Assembly (NCBI GenBank): GCA_963774405.1
Contig: CAVZEV010000004.1
Span: 62,001 to 126,000, forward strand
Direction of reading: 5' to 3'
Source: VRUE01 sp963774405
GTDB lineage: Bacteria > Actinomycetota > Thermoleophilia > Solirubrobacterales > 70-9
Length of the DNA: 64,000 nt
Below, one piece after another: positions 9,682-18,296 of this stretch. Every line of letters starts with the position of its first letter. Position 1 is the first letter of the stretch. The notes under the pieces are model-generated. The model was not told the DNA's origin. It worked only from the letters and a program-made list of their open reading frames with translations, and searched no databases. The translations under genes and the position numbers were made by a program.

Positions 9682-9741
9682 ATGGTCATCAGGGAAGTCC
9701 CCGAGGTCACGCCATCGGTTCAAACGCTGAAGCACCGATAG
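9682..9741 (+). CDS. Short ORF (19 residues) with a strong Shine-Dalgarno
   Basis: The peptide MVIREVPEVTPSVQTLKHR is preceded by GGGAGGTGATC, a long complement of the 16S 3' end, with 8 nt between GGAGG and the ATG. Such a strong site is unlikely by chance in this intergenic gap. No family is recognised. It could be a leader peptide or small protein. It is followed at once by a segment able to form alternative hairpins (9748-9807), so a regulatory leader is possible, but no gene follows on this strand. Confidence 0.4.
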   Translation: MVIREVPEVTPSVQTLKHR

Positions 9742-9747
9742 CGAGTG

Positions 9748-9807
9748 CCTGGGGCAGTAACTGGCGGCGCTGACGACGCGCCAAGTCCTGCCCAGGGCGC
9801 TGCCAGT
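9748..9807 (+). other. Structured segment with alternative or pseudoknot pairings
   Basis: Three complementary pairings are visible. CCTGGGGCAG (9748-9757) pairs with CTGCCCAGG (9788-9796). ACTGGCG (9760-9766) can pair with CGCC-A-AGT (9779-9786), or its extended form ACTGGCGGCGC (9760-9770) with GCGCTGCCAGT (9797-9807, one mismatch). The first and third together make an H-type pseudoknot order. It also lies 3' of the minus-strand flavoprotein gene, so it could serve as that gene's terminator. Confidence 0.4.
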
Positions 9808-9858
9808 GATGGGATATGTGTGGGAAACGCAGCCGCGCGGCCTTGGGCCGGTGAGGAT

Positions 9859-11106
9859 CTAAAGGGCGGTGATGCCGCGCTTGCGAGAGGCCAGGAAGTA
9901 GCGCTCGAAGGCGAGCTTGGCCCAGTGGGCCTGGGGGCCGGCCATCACCTGGGCGGTCGGTTCGTCGCCGTCGGCGTAGATCCCGTGGGCGAGGACGTTG
10001 TCGGCCTTGAAGATGATGCCGTTGTCGCCGGCGTCGAGCACGCAGATCGCCGAGAGCTCGGCGATCGGGAGGTCGCGATGCGCGCCCCCGGTCAGGTCGG
10101 CGGCGATGTTCTCGGCGGCGACCTTGGCCATCGCCTCGCTCATCTGCCCCGTCTTCGGGACGCCGGCGGGCACCTCGGTGGACTCCGGCGGGGCGATCGC
10201 GGTCGCCACGCCGGCGGCGTAGACGTCGGGCTGCTCGGGGTGGCGGAAGCGATCGTCGATCGGCACGAACCCGACCGGGTTGGCGAGGCCCTCGCTCTCG
10301 CGGATCGCGTCGACCCCGGCGAAGGGCGGCACGATCATCGAGTAGGCGAAGGGCAGGACGCGGCCGCCCTCGAGCTCGATCTCGCCGTCGCGAACCTCCT
10401 TGATCGAGGCGTTGGGGATGCCCTCGATGCCGAGGCGCTCGAGGAAGCCCTCGACGCGCTTGGCGGAGTCGCCGACGCCGCCGAGGCCGAAGTGGCCGAG
10501 GAAGGGCTCGGAGCTGATGAAGGTCACCGGCGCGACCTTCTCCAGCCCCGCCTTGCGGATCCGGTGGTGGACGTTGAAGAGGAACTCGTAGGAGGCGCCG
10601 AAGCAGGAGCCGCCCTGGGCGGTGCCGACCACGACCGGGCCGGGGTTCTCCAGGAAGCGATCCCAGGCGTCCCGCGCCCGTTCGGCGTGCTCGAGGTTGC
10701 AGACCGACTGGGTGAAGCCGCCGTCGGGGCCGAGGCCGGGGATCTTCTCGAAGGCCAGGCGCGGGCCCGGTCGCGACGAGCAGCTTGTCGTAGTCGATCG
10801 GAGTCGACCGCCGGCGGTCATGACCGTGTGTGCGTCGACGTCGACCCGCGCCGCCGCCTCGTTGACGAACTCGATGCCCTTCCTGTCGTAGAGCGGCGCC
10901 AGCGGGAAGGTGACGTCGTCGGCCTCGCGGGCGCCGAACGGCATCCAGATCAGGGAGGGGATGAAGGTGAAGTGATCGCGCGGGTCGAGGACGACGACCT
11001 CGTGGCGTTCGTCGAGCCGCTTGCGCACCTCCAGGGCCGCGGTCATTCCGGCGAAGCTCGAGCCGAGGACGACTACGCGCTGTGGGGTGGAGGAGGACAT
11101 CGGCAA
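9859..11106 (-). CDS. SQR-like FAD-dependent oxidoreductase, compensating indel pair
   Basis: Flavoprotein of the NDH-2/sulfide:quinone reductase group, about 415 residues. Motifs: N-terminal FAD fold VVVLGSSFAGMTAALEV, DPRDHFTFIPSLIWMPFG, a redox-type Cys in GGSCFGASYEFLFN, and the C-terminal FAD contact VYAAGVATAIAPP. Around 10770-10800 the in-frame translation is nonsense, while another frame reads IDYDKLLVATGP, the expected motif; one missing G and one extra C about 45 bp apart explain this. It is on the same strand as, and downstream of, an ArsR regulator, and near a DUF2892-like gene, which suggests sulfide or thiol oxidation. Quinone specificity is not shown. Confidence 0.82.
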   Translation of the reverse strand: MPMSSSTPQRVVVLGSSFAGMTAALEVRKRLDERHEVVVLDPRDHFTFIPSLIWMPFGAREADDVTFPLAPLYDRKGIEFVNEAAARVDVDAHTVMTAGGRLRSTTTSCSSRPGPRLAFEKIPGLGPDGGFTQSVCNLEHAERARDAWDRFLENPGPVVVGTAQGGSCFGASYEFLFNVHHRIRKAGLEKVAPVTFISSEPFLGHFGLGGVGDSAKRVEGFLERLGIEGIPNASIKEVRDGEIELEGGRVLPFAYSMIVPPFAGVDAIRESEGLANPVGFVPIDDRFRHPEQPDVYAAGVATAIAPPESTEVPAGVPKTGQMSEAMAKVAAENIAADLTGGAHRDLPIAELSAICVLDAGDNGIIFKADNVLAHGIYADGDEPTAQVMAGPQAHWAKLAFERYFLASRKRGITAL

Positions 11107-11238
11107 GAGCCTGCCAGCGCGTCTCGCTGGTTGCGCACCCGTAGTCCACCCCCGATGTTCGCGGTGCTCTACGGATGCCGCAATCGTGCCCTCCGCACAG
11201 AATCCCGGCTGTGGGCAACCGCGAGCGCTCTCGCCGAA

Positions 11239-11572
11239 TCAGCCGCCGAGCACGGCCTCGAGCTCGGCCAGCTGCGTCTCGATCCCGGCGCAGACTCCCG
11301 TCGCAGATTTCGTGCACGCCCGGGTCGGCGATGCGGTAGAGCGAGCTGGTGCCCTGCTTGCGGCGGGCGACGAAGCCCCCGGCGAGCAGCGCGGAGAGGT
11401 GCTTGGAGACGTTCTGCTGGGAGCCGCCGAGGGCCTCGGTCAGCTCTCCCACCGAGGCCTCCTCGCGGCTGCGCAGGAGGTCGATGATGCGCAGCCTGGT
11501 CGGGTCGGAAAGGGCGCGGAAGCGGCGGGCGATCAGCTCCGCGGCCTCAGGGGTCAGTGGGCTTTTCATCAT
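11239..11572 (-). CDS. ArsR-family repressor, one frameshift
   Basis: Winged-helix metal/redox regulator of about 111 residues. It starts at one of two adjacent ATGs (11572 or 11569). Features: ALSDPTRLRIIDLLRSRE, the recognition helix in GGSQQNVSKHLSALL, and the wing ARRKQGTSSLYRIADP. The C terminus reads HEICDGVCAGIETQLAEL after removing one G at about 11297, giving a Cys-x3-Cys pair and a TGA at 11239; length is 1 modulo 3. The two Cys could sense metal or reactive sulfur. It heads the operon with the SQR-like gene and is divergent from the DUF2892/MMPL genes. Confidence 0.83.
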
Positions 11573-11589
11573 CTCTGCTACTCTACTCC

Positions 11590-11611
11590 ACAATTGTTAA
11601 GTTGTAAACTT
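11590..11611. promoter_or_regulatory. AT-rich operator candidate for the ArsR repressor
   Basis: Between the divergent starts at 11572 and 11639 lies an AT-rich patch with the palindrome ACAATTGT (11590-11597) and the inverted repeat AAGTT-GTA-AACTT (11599-11611). Such symmetric AT-rich sites are typical ArsR-family operators. It would let the repressor control both transcription directions. Confidence 0.55.
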
Positions 11612-11638
11612 GTAGACCGAACTAACCAGAGGATAGCG

Positions 11639-11905
11639 ATGCCAGCCACGACCGCACGAAGCCTCGTTTCAATCCGTGGAACAGGGCCGCCGAAGCGCCT
11701 GGCCGCTGGAGCGGATCCTCTTCGCTGATGGCGGGGACGATGACCGGCGCTCAGCGCCCTTCTCAGCGCCGTCGTCAGCCCCTGGTTCCTGCTGCTGACC
11801 GGCTTCGTCGCCGCCAACCAGCTCGCCTTCGTCGCCTTCGGCAACTGTCCCAGCTCCTGGGTGCTGCGGCGCTACTTCGGCGTCGAGGCCGCCTGCGACC
11901 GATGA
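11639..11905 (+). pseudogene. DUF2892/YgaP-type membrane protein, frameshifted
   Basis: The readable C-terminal part SPWFLLLTGFVAANQLAFVA and FGNCPSSWVLRRYFGVEAA matches the two-helix YgaP/DUF2892 membrane domain often found beside rhodaneses. The N-terminal half is readable only by combining frames (RWPLERILFA, then AGTMT), so there are at least two indels between about 11690 and 11760. The ATG at 11639 has a GAGGA ribosome site. Its TGA overlaps the MMPL start (ATGA). Whether it is broken or mis-sequenced cannot be told here. Confidence 0.6.
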
Positions 11906-14128
11906 GCGCCCTCGGACCGATCGGGCGGCTCGGCCGCTTCGCCGCCACCCACCGTCGCGCCGTCTTCATCACCTGGGCGGTGGTCGCCGTCGGCCTCGGC
12001 GTGCTGGCGCCGCGGGTCGAGACGGCGCTCTCGGGCGCCGGCTGGCAGGCCAACGGCTCGGAGTCGGTCAAGGTCCGCGAACAGCTCGACGCCAACTTCG
12101 GCGGCGCCGGCGCCTACGCGCTGCAGGTCGCCGTCCACTCGCAGGAACTGACCGTGGCCGACCCGGCCTTCCGCCGCACCCTCGCCCGGGTCGAGCGCGT
12201 TCTCGCCGCCGACCCCGCGGTCGGCAGCGTCGTCGCGCCCGCGCCCCGGCGCCTCGATCTCCCGCGACGGCCACACCGCGATCGTCGGCGGCACCGCCGC
12301 CAAGAACCCGAACGAGATGGTCGCCGCGGCCAACGACCTGAAGTCGGAAGTCGCCGCCGTCGCCACGCCCGGGGTCGAAGCGAACCTCACCGGCGCCCCC
12401 GGGATGTGGTCGGACTTCAACGAAGCCAACCGCGAAGCGATGATGAAGTCGGAGCTGATCTCCTGGCCGGTGACGCTGGCGATCCTCGTCCTCGCCTTCG
12501 GCTCGCTGGTCGCCGCCGGGCTGCCGCTGATGCTGACGATCGTCGGCCTGATCGCCTCCGCCGGCGTCCTCTACCTCGGCACCAAGCTGGCGCCGATCTC
12601 GATCTGGGCGATGAACTTCGCGCTGATGTTCGCGCTGGCGCTCGGCATCGACTACGCGCTGTTCATCGTCATGCGCTTCCGCGGCGCCCTCTTCGGCCAG
12701 CACGAGAAGACCGAGGACGCCGTCGGCGAGACGATGGACACCGCCGGCAAGGCGGTCCTCTTCTCCGGCCTGACGGTGCTGATCTCGCTCTCGGCGGTGA
12801 TGCTCGTCCCCAGCCCGGCCTTCCGCTCGATGTCGATCGGGATCATGGTCTCGGTCCTCTTCGTCCTGGCGGCGACGATGACCCTGCTGCCGGCGGTCCT
12901 CTCCAAGCTCGGGCCGCGGATCGACAAGCTCGCCCTGCCCTGGGCCCACAGCGGCGAGCACCGCTCGCCCCGCTTCGCCCGCTGGGGCGAGCTGCTCTGG
13001 CGCCGGCCCTTCGATCTTCGGCGGCCTCGCCCTGGTCGCCCTGCTCGCCCTGGCGCTGCCGATCCTCGGCATGAAGACGGGGATGCCGTCGATCAAGGTG
13101 GTGCCGAAGAGCGACTCCTCGCGGGTCGGCTACCGAGCAGATCAGCGCCGCCTTCGGCCCCGGCGCGCCGGGCACGCTGCAGGTCGACGCGCCGCAGCTC
13201 GGGGCCGACGCGGCCGACCGCGGCGGTGCTGGCGCGCCGAGGCCCGTCGAGCGCGTGCTGCGGTGGTGATCCCGGCGGTTGCCGGGTGCCGGGGGGCGGT
13301 TTTTGATCCGGGCGGTTGCCGGTGCAGCGTGCCCCGCTCGTCCGACGCCGAGCCGCGGGTGCGACCATCGACCGGCTGCGGGCGGACGCTGCCGCGCGGC
13401 GGCGCTCGTCGGCGGTCCCGCGGTCGAAAACCACGACCTCGAAGCCTCGCTGGCGTCGAAGACGCCGCTGGCGATCGGCGTCATCCTCGTGCTCGGCTTC
13501 CTGCTGCTGCTGATCGCCTTCCAGGCGCCGCTGATCGCGGCGATCGGGGTGCTCGCCAACCTGCTCTCGACCGGCGCCGCCTTCGGCGTCGCGACGCTGA
13601 TCTTCCAGCACGGCCACCTCTCCGGCCTGCTCGGCTTCGAATCGCAGGGCTTCCTCGACGCCTGGGGGCCGATCTTCTTCTTCGCGATGATCTTCGCGAT
13701 CGCGATGGACTACACGGTCTTCCTGCTCTCCTCGGCGCGCGAGCACTGGGAGGAGAGCGGCGACGCCAAGGACGCGATGGTCGGCGGGCTGGCGCACTCC
13801 GGACGGGTGATCCTCGCTGCGGGCGGGGTGATGGTCGCGGTCTTCTTCACCTTCGCCCTCTCCGGCCCGCTGCCGCCGAAGGAGATGGGCACGATCCTCG
13901 GCGTCGCCGTCCTGCTCGACGCCTTCCTGGTCCGCCTGCTGCTGCTGCCGGTGTTCCTGCGGCTGGCGGGCAGCGCGCGCCTGGTACCTGCCGGCCTGGC
14001 TCGACCGGATCCTGCCCGACGTGCATTTCGGGCACGGATCGGCGGCCGGCGAGGCAGCGGGCGGCGAGCCCGCGAGCCCCGGCGTCCCGCCGCAGCCGGT
14101 GGTGGCAGCGGCCCGGGACAGGAGCTAA
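11902..14128 (+). pseudogene. MMPL/RND-family exporter, multiple frameshifts
   Basis: Large membrane exporter of the MmpL type (about 740 residues). Seen in pieces: N-terminal helix HRRAVFITWAVVAVGLGVLA; first porter and helices WPVTLAILVLAFGSLVAAGL; the transmembrane proton-relay region GIDYALFIVMRFR; the second half TPLAIGVILVLGFLLLLIAF and IFAIAMDYTVFLLSS. Frames change near 12240, 13010, 13130, several times in 13190-13430, and near 13980. Both conserved D-Y motifs survive and no substitution-type stop is needed, so the frameshifts may be consensus errors. It overlaps the upstream DUF2892-like gene by 4 bp, so both are probably under the divergent ArsR. Confidence 0.75.
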
Positions 14129-14184
14129 CGGAAGGGCCGGCCCGCCATACTCAGGGCGAGACCCGCGAGGAAGCGTTGGGGATG

Positions 14185-14201
14185 GTGACCGGTCCGGTCA
14201 C
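14185..14201. repeat. 17-bp palindrome
   Basis: GTGACCGG-T-CCGGTCAC is a perfect inverted repeat with a one-base centre in the gap between the MMPL gene and the restriction island. The centre is too short for a good hairpin loop, so a protein-binding site is more likely than a terminator. Confidence 0.4.
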
Positions 14202-14251
14202 AGAAGCGCTCCAGCTCATACCTCCCTGAACTCGGGATGAAGATCCCGCGA

Positions 14252-15166
14252 TCAGATGGCCGCAAAGCGAGTGTCGTACTCGTTCGCGACCCGGGAAAGC
14301 ATGTCGTCGTAGTAGACGACCTCTCCAGGTTGCGGAGCGGGTGGTCGCGCTACGAGTTGAACTGGACTGCTGTCGTTCGCTGCTCTAACGACGACGATCC
14401 CAAGGCCGTCGAACCCGTGGTGTGCCGCAGAGGCTCGCCTGGGAATCTCCTCGACCTTGCGAATGATGCGTTCTGCGTCGCCGGGCTGCAGATGTCGCGA
14501 TACGACATCTCGGCCGGTCCCGCTCTGACGCTCCGGGCTGATGAAGGTGTCGCTTTCGTTGACCATCACGAGCCCAACGGCGAGGGCCTGGTTCGAAGCT
14601 CCATGGACCGTCAAGTGGCTCGAATTGAGCTCGTCATACAGTCGTGGGCGTGCCTTGGAGTGCGCCGTCATTGCTGCCTTCGCCTCGAGGGCGACCAGAA
14701 CTCCAGAGCCCGCGAGGGCACCCTCGGTGATCAACGGGAGCTCGGCGAGCTCGGCCTCTTGTGGGCCGTTGAGGACGATTCCCCACTGATTTGCCAAGTC
14801 GGCGAGGGTGCGATGTCCAGTTGATTCGTCTCCTGAGGGTCGCGCAATCACGAGATCGAGGTTCTTCTTGCGACCAGTAGCAAAGTCCCGCATCTCGAAG
14901 TTGACGCCGAAAATGACCTTGCCGGCTCGCGCGTGATCGCCGAGCAATGCGCTGGTGCGCAGCATGTCGAAAAAGACACCCCAGCAGGCGACCTTGCTGT
15001 GCAGATCGGAGCGGGAGTGGTATTGCCACAGCTCTTCGGATTTACCGCGTGGCCGAGGGACCGACATGCTTGCTACGAGGATCTCGGGTCCGTGCATCAC
15101 CTCGGGGAGATTAAGTCTGGAAGCGGACGAGGGCGCTTCAGGAACCGGCACGGGATCGTGCGACAC
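14252..15166 (-). CDS. Candidate PD-(D/E)XK restriction endonuclease
   Basis: 304-residue protein last in an operon with a C5 methyltransferase and Vsr; it overlaps the Vsr gene by 29 bp. No family is recognised with certainty. The middle carries a plausible PD-(D/E)XK core: KKNLDLVIARP (metal-binding Asp) followed about 60 residues later by VLVALEAKAAMTAH (E-x-K). Upstream are YHSRSDLHSKVACWGVFFDM and VIFGVNFEMRDF. The neighbourhood strongly suggests it is the cognate type II nuclease. Its specificity should match the methyltransferase site, which cannot be read from sequence. Confidence 0.68.
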   Translation of the reverse strand: MSHDPVPVPEAPSSASRLNLPEVMHGPEILVASMSVPRPRGKSEELWQYHSRSDLHSKVACWGVFFDMLRTSALLGDHARAGKVIFGVNFEMRDFATGRKKNLDLVIARPSGDESTGHRTLADLANQWGIVLNGPQEAELAELPLITEGALAGSGVLVALEAKAAMTAHSKARPRLYDELNSSHLTVHGASNQALAVGLVMVNESDTFISPERQSGTGRDVVSRHLQPGDAERIIRKVEEIPRRASAAHHGFDGLGIVVVRAANDSSPVQLVARPPAPQPGEVVYYDDMLSRVANEYDTRFAAI

Positions 15167-15560
15167 GAACGAGGGTCTCGATGTGAATGGCCATTGGCTC
15201 CGGATCCTCGTGCTCCCAGACTCTCAGGACTTGCCAGTCGGCATCCCGAAGTTGCGCGTCGGTATCTCGATCTCGGCGCTGGTTGGCATCGATCTTCTGG
15301 CGCCAGAAGTTGGCGTTGCTGGCGGGCCAGGTCGCGTGTTCGGGGCAACCGTGCCAGAAGCAGCCATCGACGAAGACTGCCACTCGCGCAGAGATAAAAG
15401 CGATATCAACGCGCCGCCGTTTGTCGGATAGTACGGGGGCGTCCACTCGATAGCGCAGGCCTCGCGCATGTAGCGCTCGCCTCAACTCCATCTCAGCAGA
15501 CGTGCCAGTGCGGCGGACCTTCCTCATCCGCCGACTCGCTTCCTTCGAGGACGACGTCAT
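15138..15560 (-). CDS. vsr: Very short patch repair endonuclease (Vsr)
   Basis: About 140 residues from the ATG at 15560 (MTSSSKEASRRMRKVRRTGT). The open frame extends further upstream but into the methyltransferase, so this start is preferred. Family motifs: TSAEMELRRALHARGLRYR, RRVDIAFISARVAVFVDGCF with the metal-binding Asp, WHGCPEHAT and FWRQKIDANQRRD. Vsr nicks next to T:G mismatches produced by deamination of 5-methylcytosine at the methylated site, protecting the genome from the adjacent methyltransferase. It begins 26 bp after the methyltransferase stop. Confidence 0.93.
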   Translation of the reverse strand: MTSSSKEASRRMRKVRRTGTSAEMELRRALHARGLRYRVDAPVLSDKRRRVDIAFISARVAVFVDGCFWHGCPEHATWPASNANFWRQKIDANQRRDRDTDAQLRDADWQVLRVWEHEDPEPMAIHIETLVRVARSRAGS

Positions 15561-15586
15561 CGCCTTCGAGTCGGGTCCTGCGAAGG

Positions 15587-16774
15587 TCAGACTGCGACCA
15601 GTTGCGTCTCGGTCGTCATCGACTCCAGGTGGGCGTGAGCTTCGCAAAGGAAATCCTCGGGGATGCGGAGGTTGCCACGTTCGGCTCGCTCTAGGAAGCC
15701 CGCGGTTGCGCGAGTCGATAGGGGTTGGGTCTCGAACTCGAGATAATCCAGTAGATGTGGCCGGTCCCATTGGACGGGCCACATGGAGACATGAGCCTCG
15801 CGCCGTTCGCCATGTCGACCCCATGCCGCTTTCGGCCACCGATTCCCAAGAAGCTCGGCGTCGTTTGCGCGATAGGCCTCGGATGCAAGCAGGCGTTGAC
15901 CGAGCCAGCGAGCGACCGGCACGCTAACGGCATTCCCGACCAGCTTCCATCGGCTTCGAGCTCCACGACCACCAGTTTCAGTCTCCGCAGTGGCCGTCCA
16001 ATCGGCCGGAAAGCCTTGGAGTCGTTCTGCGTCGCGAATGTCTGGGGTCATCAAGTGAGCAGAACCGGGTTCCCATATTGCCGGAGGGGAGGGAATGCCT
16101 AGCCCGGACCCCCCCTTCAAGGTTGGCACTGCATCGATGGCCCAGCCAAGTCCGCGCAGGCCCTCCGTCCAGTAGAAGCCGCAGCCCAACTTGTCCTCGT
16201 GGACGCTGGCCAAGTTTGGCTGCTCATCTTGATTGAGGAGAACCGACCGAGGGTCCTCTGAGCGCGAAGCAAGCAACAGAACGCGTTGACGGCGTTGCGG
16301 GAGTCCGAATGCCTGGGAATCGACAACCCGATAGGCCCAGGCGAAGCCACGGCTCTCCAGTTGCTCCACGAGCCGGGCCATTGCTTTCCCGCGATCGAGA
16401 GAGAGCATGAAGGAGACGTTCTCTAGGAGGAGCCAGGTGGGCTCGGAGTCAGCGCCGTCCAAGAGTCTGAATACATGCTCGACCAAGCTCGACTGTGAGC
16501 CAGTGATTCCTGCCGTCCGGCCAGCTTGGCTTAGGTCTTGACAGGGGAAACCGGCGGAGACGAGATCGCAAGTCGGAAGGCTCTCGAGCGTCGTGATGTC
16601 TGGCTGGATATCCGCGTCCGCGAAACGTGCGCCGAGCACCGCTCGGGCTGCGTCATCGATCTCGCAGAGGAGCGATGATCGGTGCCCTGCCTCCCCAAGG
16701 CCAACCTCGATCCCTCCAATTCCCGCAAAGAGCCCGACAACGTCGAGGCCAGTCGGCTGAGTCTCAGTGGGCAC
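15587..16774 (-). CDS. DNA (cytosine-5) methyltransferase
   Basis: Complete 395-residue C5 methyltransferase. Motif I DVVGLFAGIGGIEVGLGEAG binds AdoMet; motif IV GFPCQDLSQAG carries the catalytic Cys; motif VI LLENVSF; motif VIII QRRQRVLLL; the variable target-recognition region follows; motif X GNAVSVPVARWLGQRL. The C terminus extends past motif X by about 100 residues, longer than average. First gene of the restriction-modification operon. The recognition sequence is not deducible. Confidence 0.95.
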   Translation of the reverse strand: MPTETQPTGLDVVGLFAGIGGIEVGLGEAGHRSSLLCEIDDAARAVLGARFADADIQPDITTLESLPTCDLVSAGFPCQDLSQAGRTAGITGSQSSLVEHVFRLLDGADSEPTWLLLENVSFMLSLDRGKAMARLVEQLESRGFAWAYRVVDSQAFGLPQRRQRVLLLASRSEDPRSVLLNQDEQPNLASVHEDKLGCGFYWTEGLRGLGWAIDAVPTLKGGSGLGIPSPPAIWEPGSAHLMTPDIRDAERLQGFPADWTATAETETGGRGARSRWKLVGNAVSVPVARWLGQRLLASEAYRANDAELLGNRWPKAAWGRHGERREAHVSMWPVQWDRPHLLDYLEFETQPLSTRATAGFLERAERGNLRIPEDFLCEAHAHLESMTTETQLVAV

Positions 16775-16873
16775 GTGCGCAAGTCAAGCAGGTGGACCGG
16801 CGGAGAGCCGAACGTATGTTCGTTTATGGGGCAAGGAATAGGCAAGGTGCCCCACAGACTCCAGCCCATCTCA

Positions 16874-16912
16874 AGGCTCGGACCTCATAACCCGAAGGGT
16901 CGCGGGTTCGGC
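16874..16912 (+). other. tRNA-Met(CAU)-like remnant
   Basis: The stretch around CTCATAACCCGAAGG then TCGCGGGTTCG matches the anticodon arm, variable loop and T-loop of an initiator/elongator tRNA-Met. No acceptor or D arm precedes it and the 3' half of the T arm is missing. The anticodon stem has one extra base. It lies just outside the restriction island, as expected for a decayed attachment site. The rest of 16775-17085 shows no gene. Confidence 0.45.
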
Positions 16913-17085
16913 ACTCGATGCGAGCGCCTTCAGTCGACCTATGACGCCGAGTACGTCAACGTAATCTTTTGTCTGCGCTAGGATGCGCGGCCCGTGGTCC
17001 AAGGAAAGCAAGGCATCTCGCTAGGTTGGCGCCGCAAGCCCCACGGCTCGGTGCTGCCTTTGGCGAGCGACGAGGGGAGCTGCAA

Positions 17086-18276
17086 TTGGATCATGGGAAT
17101 GACGAAGGGGTCTCTCGGCAGGCGCCGCTGAGCGAGGCTCTTTGGCCGATCGCTCGCCTGGAGGCGGCGAGCGAATTGCCCAGGGTGCTGTTCATTCGGG
17201 AGGTGCTGGCGCGGGGCGGCTGCGCGGTGGCCAGCGTCGACGCCGAGCGCGAGGGGGAGGCGCTCGACCTCGAGCAAGTTGCAGTTCTGGGGGAGGTGCG
17301 GCAGGCGAGCATCGACCGTCGCGGCCTGTACGAAGCGCTGCTGCACACGCCGCAGGGGGCACCGGTCCTTCTGCACCGGCGCCGCAGCGCGGTCGAAATC
17401 TCGGCGGTCGCGGCTGAGCTCTCTGCCGCTCGGGAGCTGGCCGAGTCGCTCGCGGCGGCGATTCGCGTGGAGCGGCGCCCGCGCGATACGCGCACCGCGG
17501 TGGCCTTCTGGTCGGGCCCTGGCGGCGATGTCTTCTCCAGCCCTGGGCCGCGCTGGCGACGACTCGCCCTGCCTCGCTTCAGCGAGATCGAGGACAACTA
17601 CCCCGCCACCGTCCGCGGCCGGCTCGCCGAATTCAACTTGCATGGGTCGGGGGACGCCCTGCCCGGCCGGCTGGCCCTCTGGCACGGGCCGCCGGGGACG
17701 GGGAAGACCTGGGCGCTGCGGGCGCTCGGCCGGGAGTGGAGCGAGTGGTGCGATCTGCACTACATCACCGATCCCGAGCGACTGCTCGGCGGCGACGCCT
17801 CCTACATGCTGGAGGCCCTCGCCGCTCGCTCTGAATCGCTCGACTCAGATGACGACGATGACGACGAGACTCCTGCCTACCGCGGGCGGGAAGCCGGCGA
17901 GCGCTGGCGCCTGCTGGTGCTCGAGGACGCCGGCGAGCTGCTCGGAATCGCGGCGCCGGCCGAGATCGGGCGCGGCTTCAGCCGCCTGCTCAACATCGTC
18001 GACGGCCTGCTCGGCCAGGGAAGCCGGGCGCTGATCCTGGTCACGACCAACGAGCCGCTCGGCAAGCTGCACCCCGCCGCGCTGCGGCCCGGCCGGGCGA
18101 TGGCAACGCTCGAGTTCGCGCCACTGGCGCCCGCCGAAGCGAGCGCTTGGCTCGCCCAGCGGGGCCTCGAGCGGCGACTCGACGAGCCGAAGACGATTGC
18201 CGAGCTACACGCGATCCTCCGTGGGGTGGAGTCGACGGGCCGGCCGGCCGGTTCGAGAGTGGGATTCCGGCGGTAA
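17086..18276 (+). CDS. AAA-family ATPase, DUF5925-like
   Basis: AAA ATPase of about 396 residues from the TTG at 17086, which has a GAGGGGAG ribosome site; the frame is open to 16969 as an alternative. The N-terminal 200 residues are an unfamiliar alpha/beta domain (possibly DUF5925, my recollection of architecture only). The ATPase part has Walker A GPPGTGKTW, Walker B LLVLEDAGELL, sensor ILVTTNEPLG and an arginine motif AALRPGR. An acidic run (SDDDDDDE) interrupts the domain between Walker A and B. Such single-domain ATPases remodel or load partner proteins; no partner is adjacent. Confidence 0.82.
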   Translation: MDHGNDEGVSRQAPLSEALWPIARLEAASELPRVLFIREVLARGGCAVASVDAEREGEALDLEQVAVLGEVRQASIDRRGLYEALLHTPQGAPVLLHRRRSAVEISAVAAELSAARELAESLAAAIRVERRPRDTRTAVAFWSGPGGDVFSSPGPRWRRLALPRFSEIEDNYPATVRGRLAEFNLHGSGDALPGRLALWHGPPGTGKTWALRALGREWSEWCDLHYITDPERLLGGDASYMLEALAARSESLDSDDDDDDETPAYRGREAGERWRLLVLEDAGELLGIAAPAEIGRGFSRLLNIVDGLLGQGSRALILVTTNEPLGKLHPAALRPGRAMATLEFAPLAPAEASAWLAQRGLERRLDEPKTIAELHAILRGVESTGRPAGSRVGFRR

Positions 18277-18296
18277 TGCTGGTGACTTCCCCGTGG

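Noticed and set aside
9707..11593. A 628-codon minus-strand frame joining ArsR and flavoprotein
   Set aside because: It is one frame of ArsR continuing in the wrong frame of the flavoprotein. The motifs fit two separate genes.
11902..14128. MMPL gene considered a true decayed pseudogene
   Set aside because: No stop by substitution is needed and both conserved motifs survive. The frameshifts match the window-wide indel pattern, so decay is not established.
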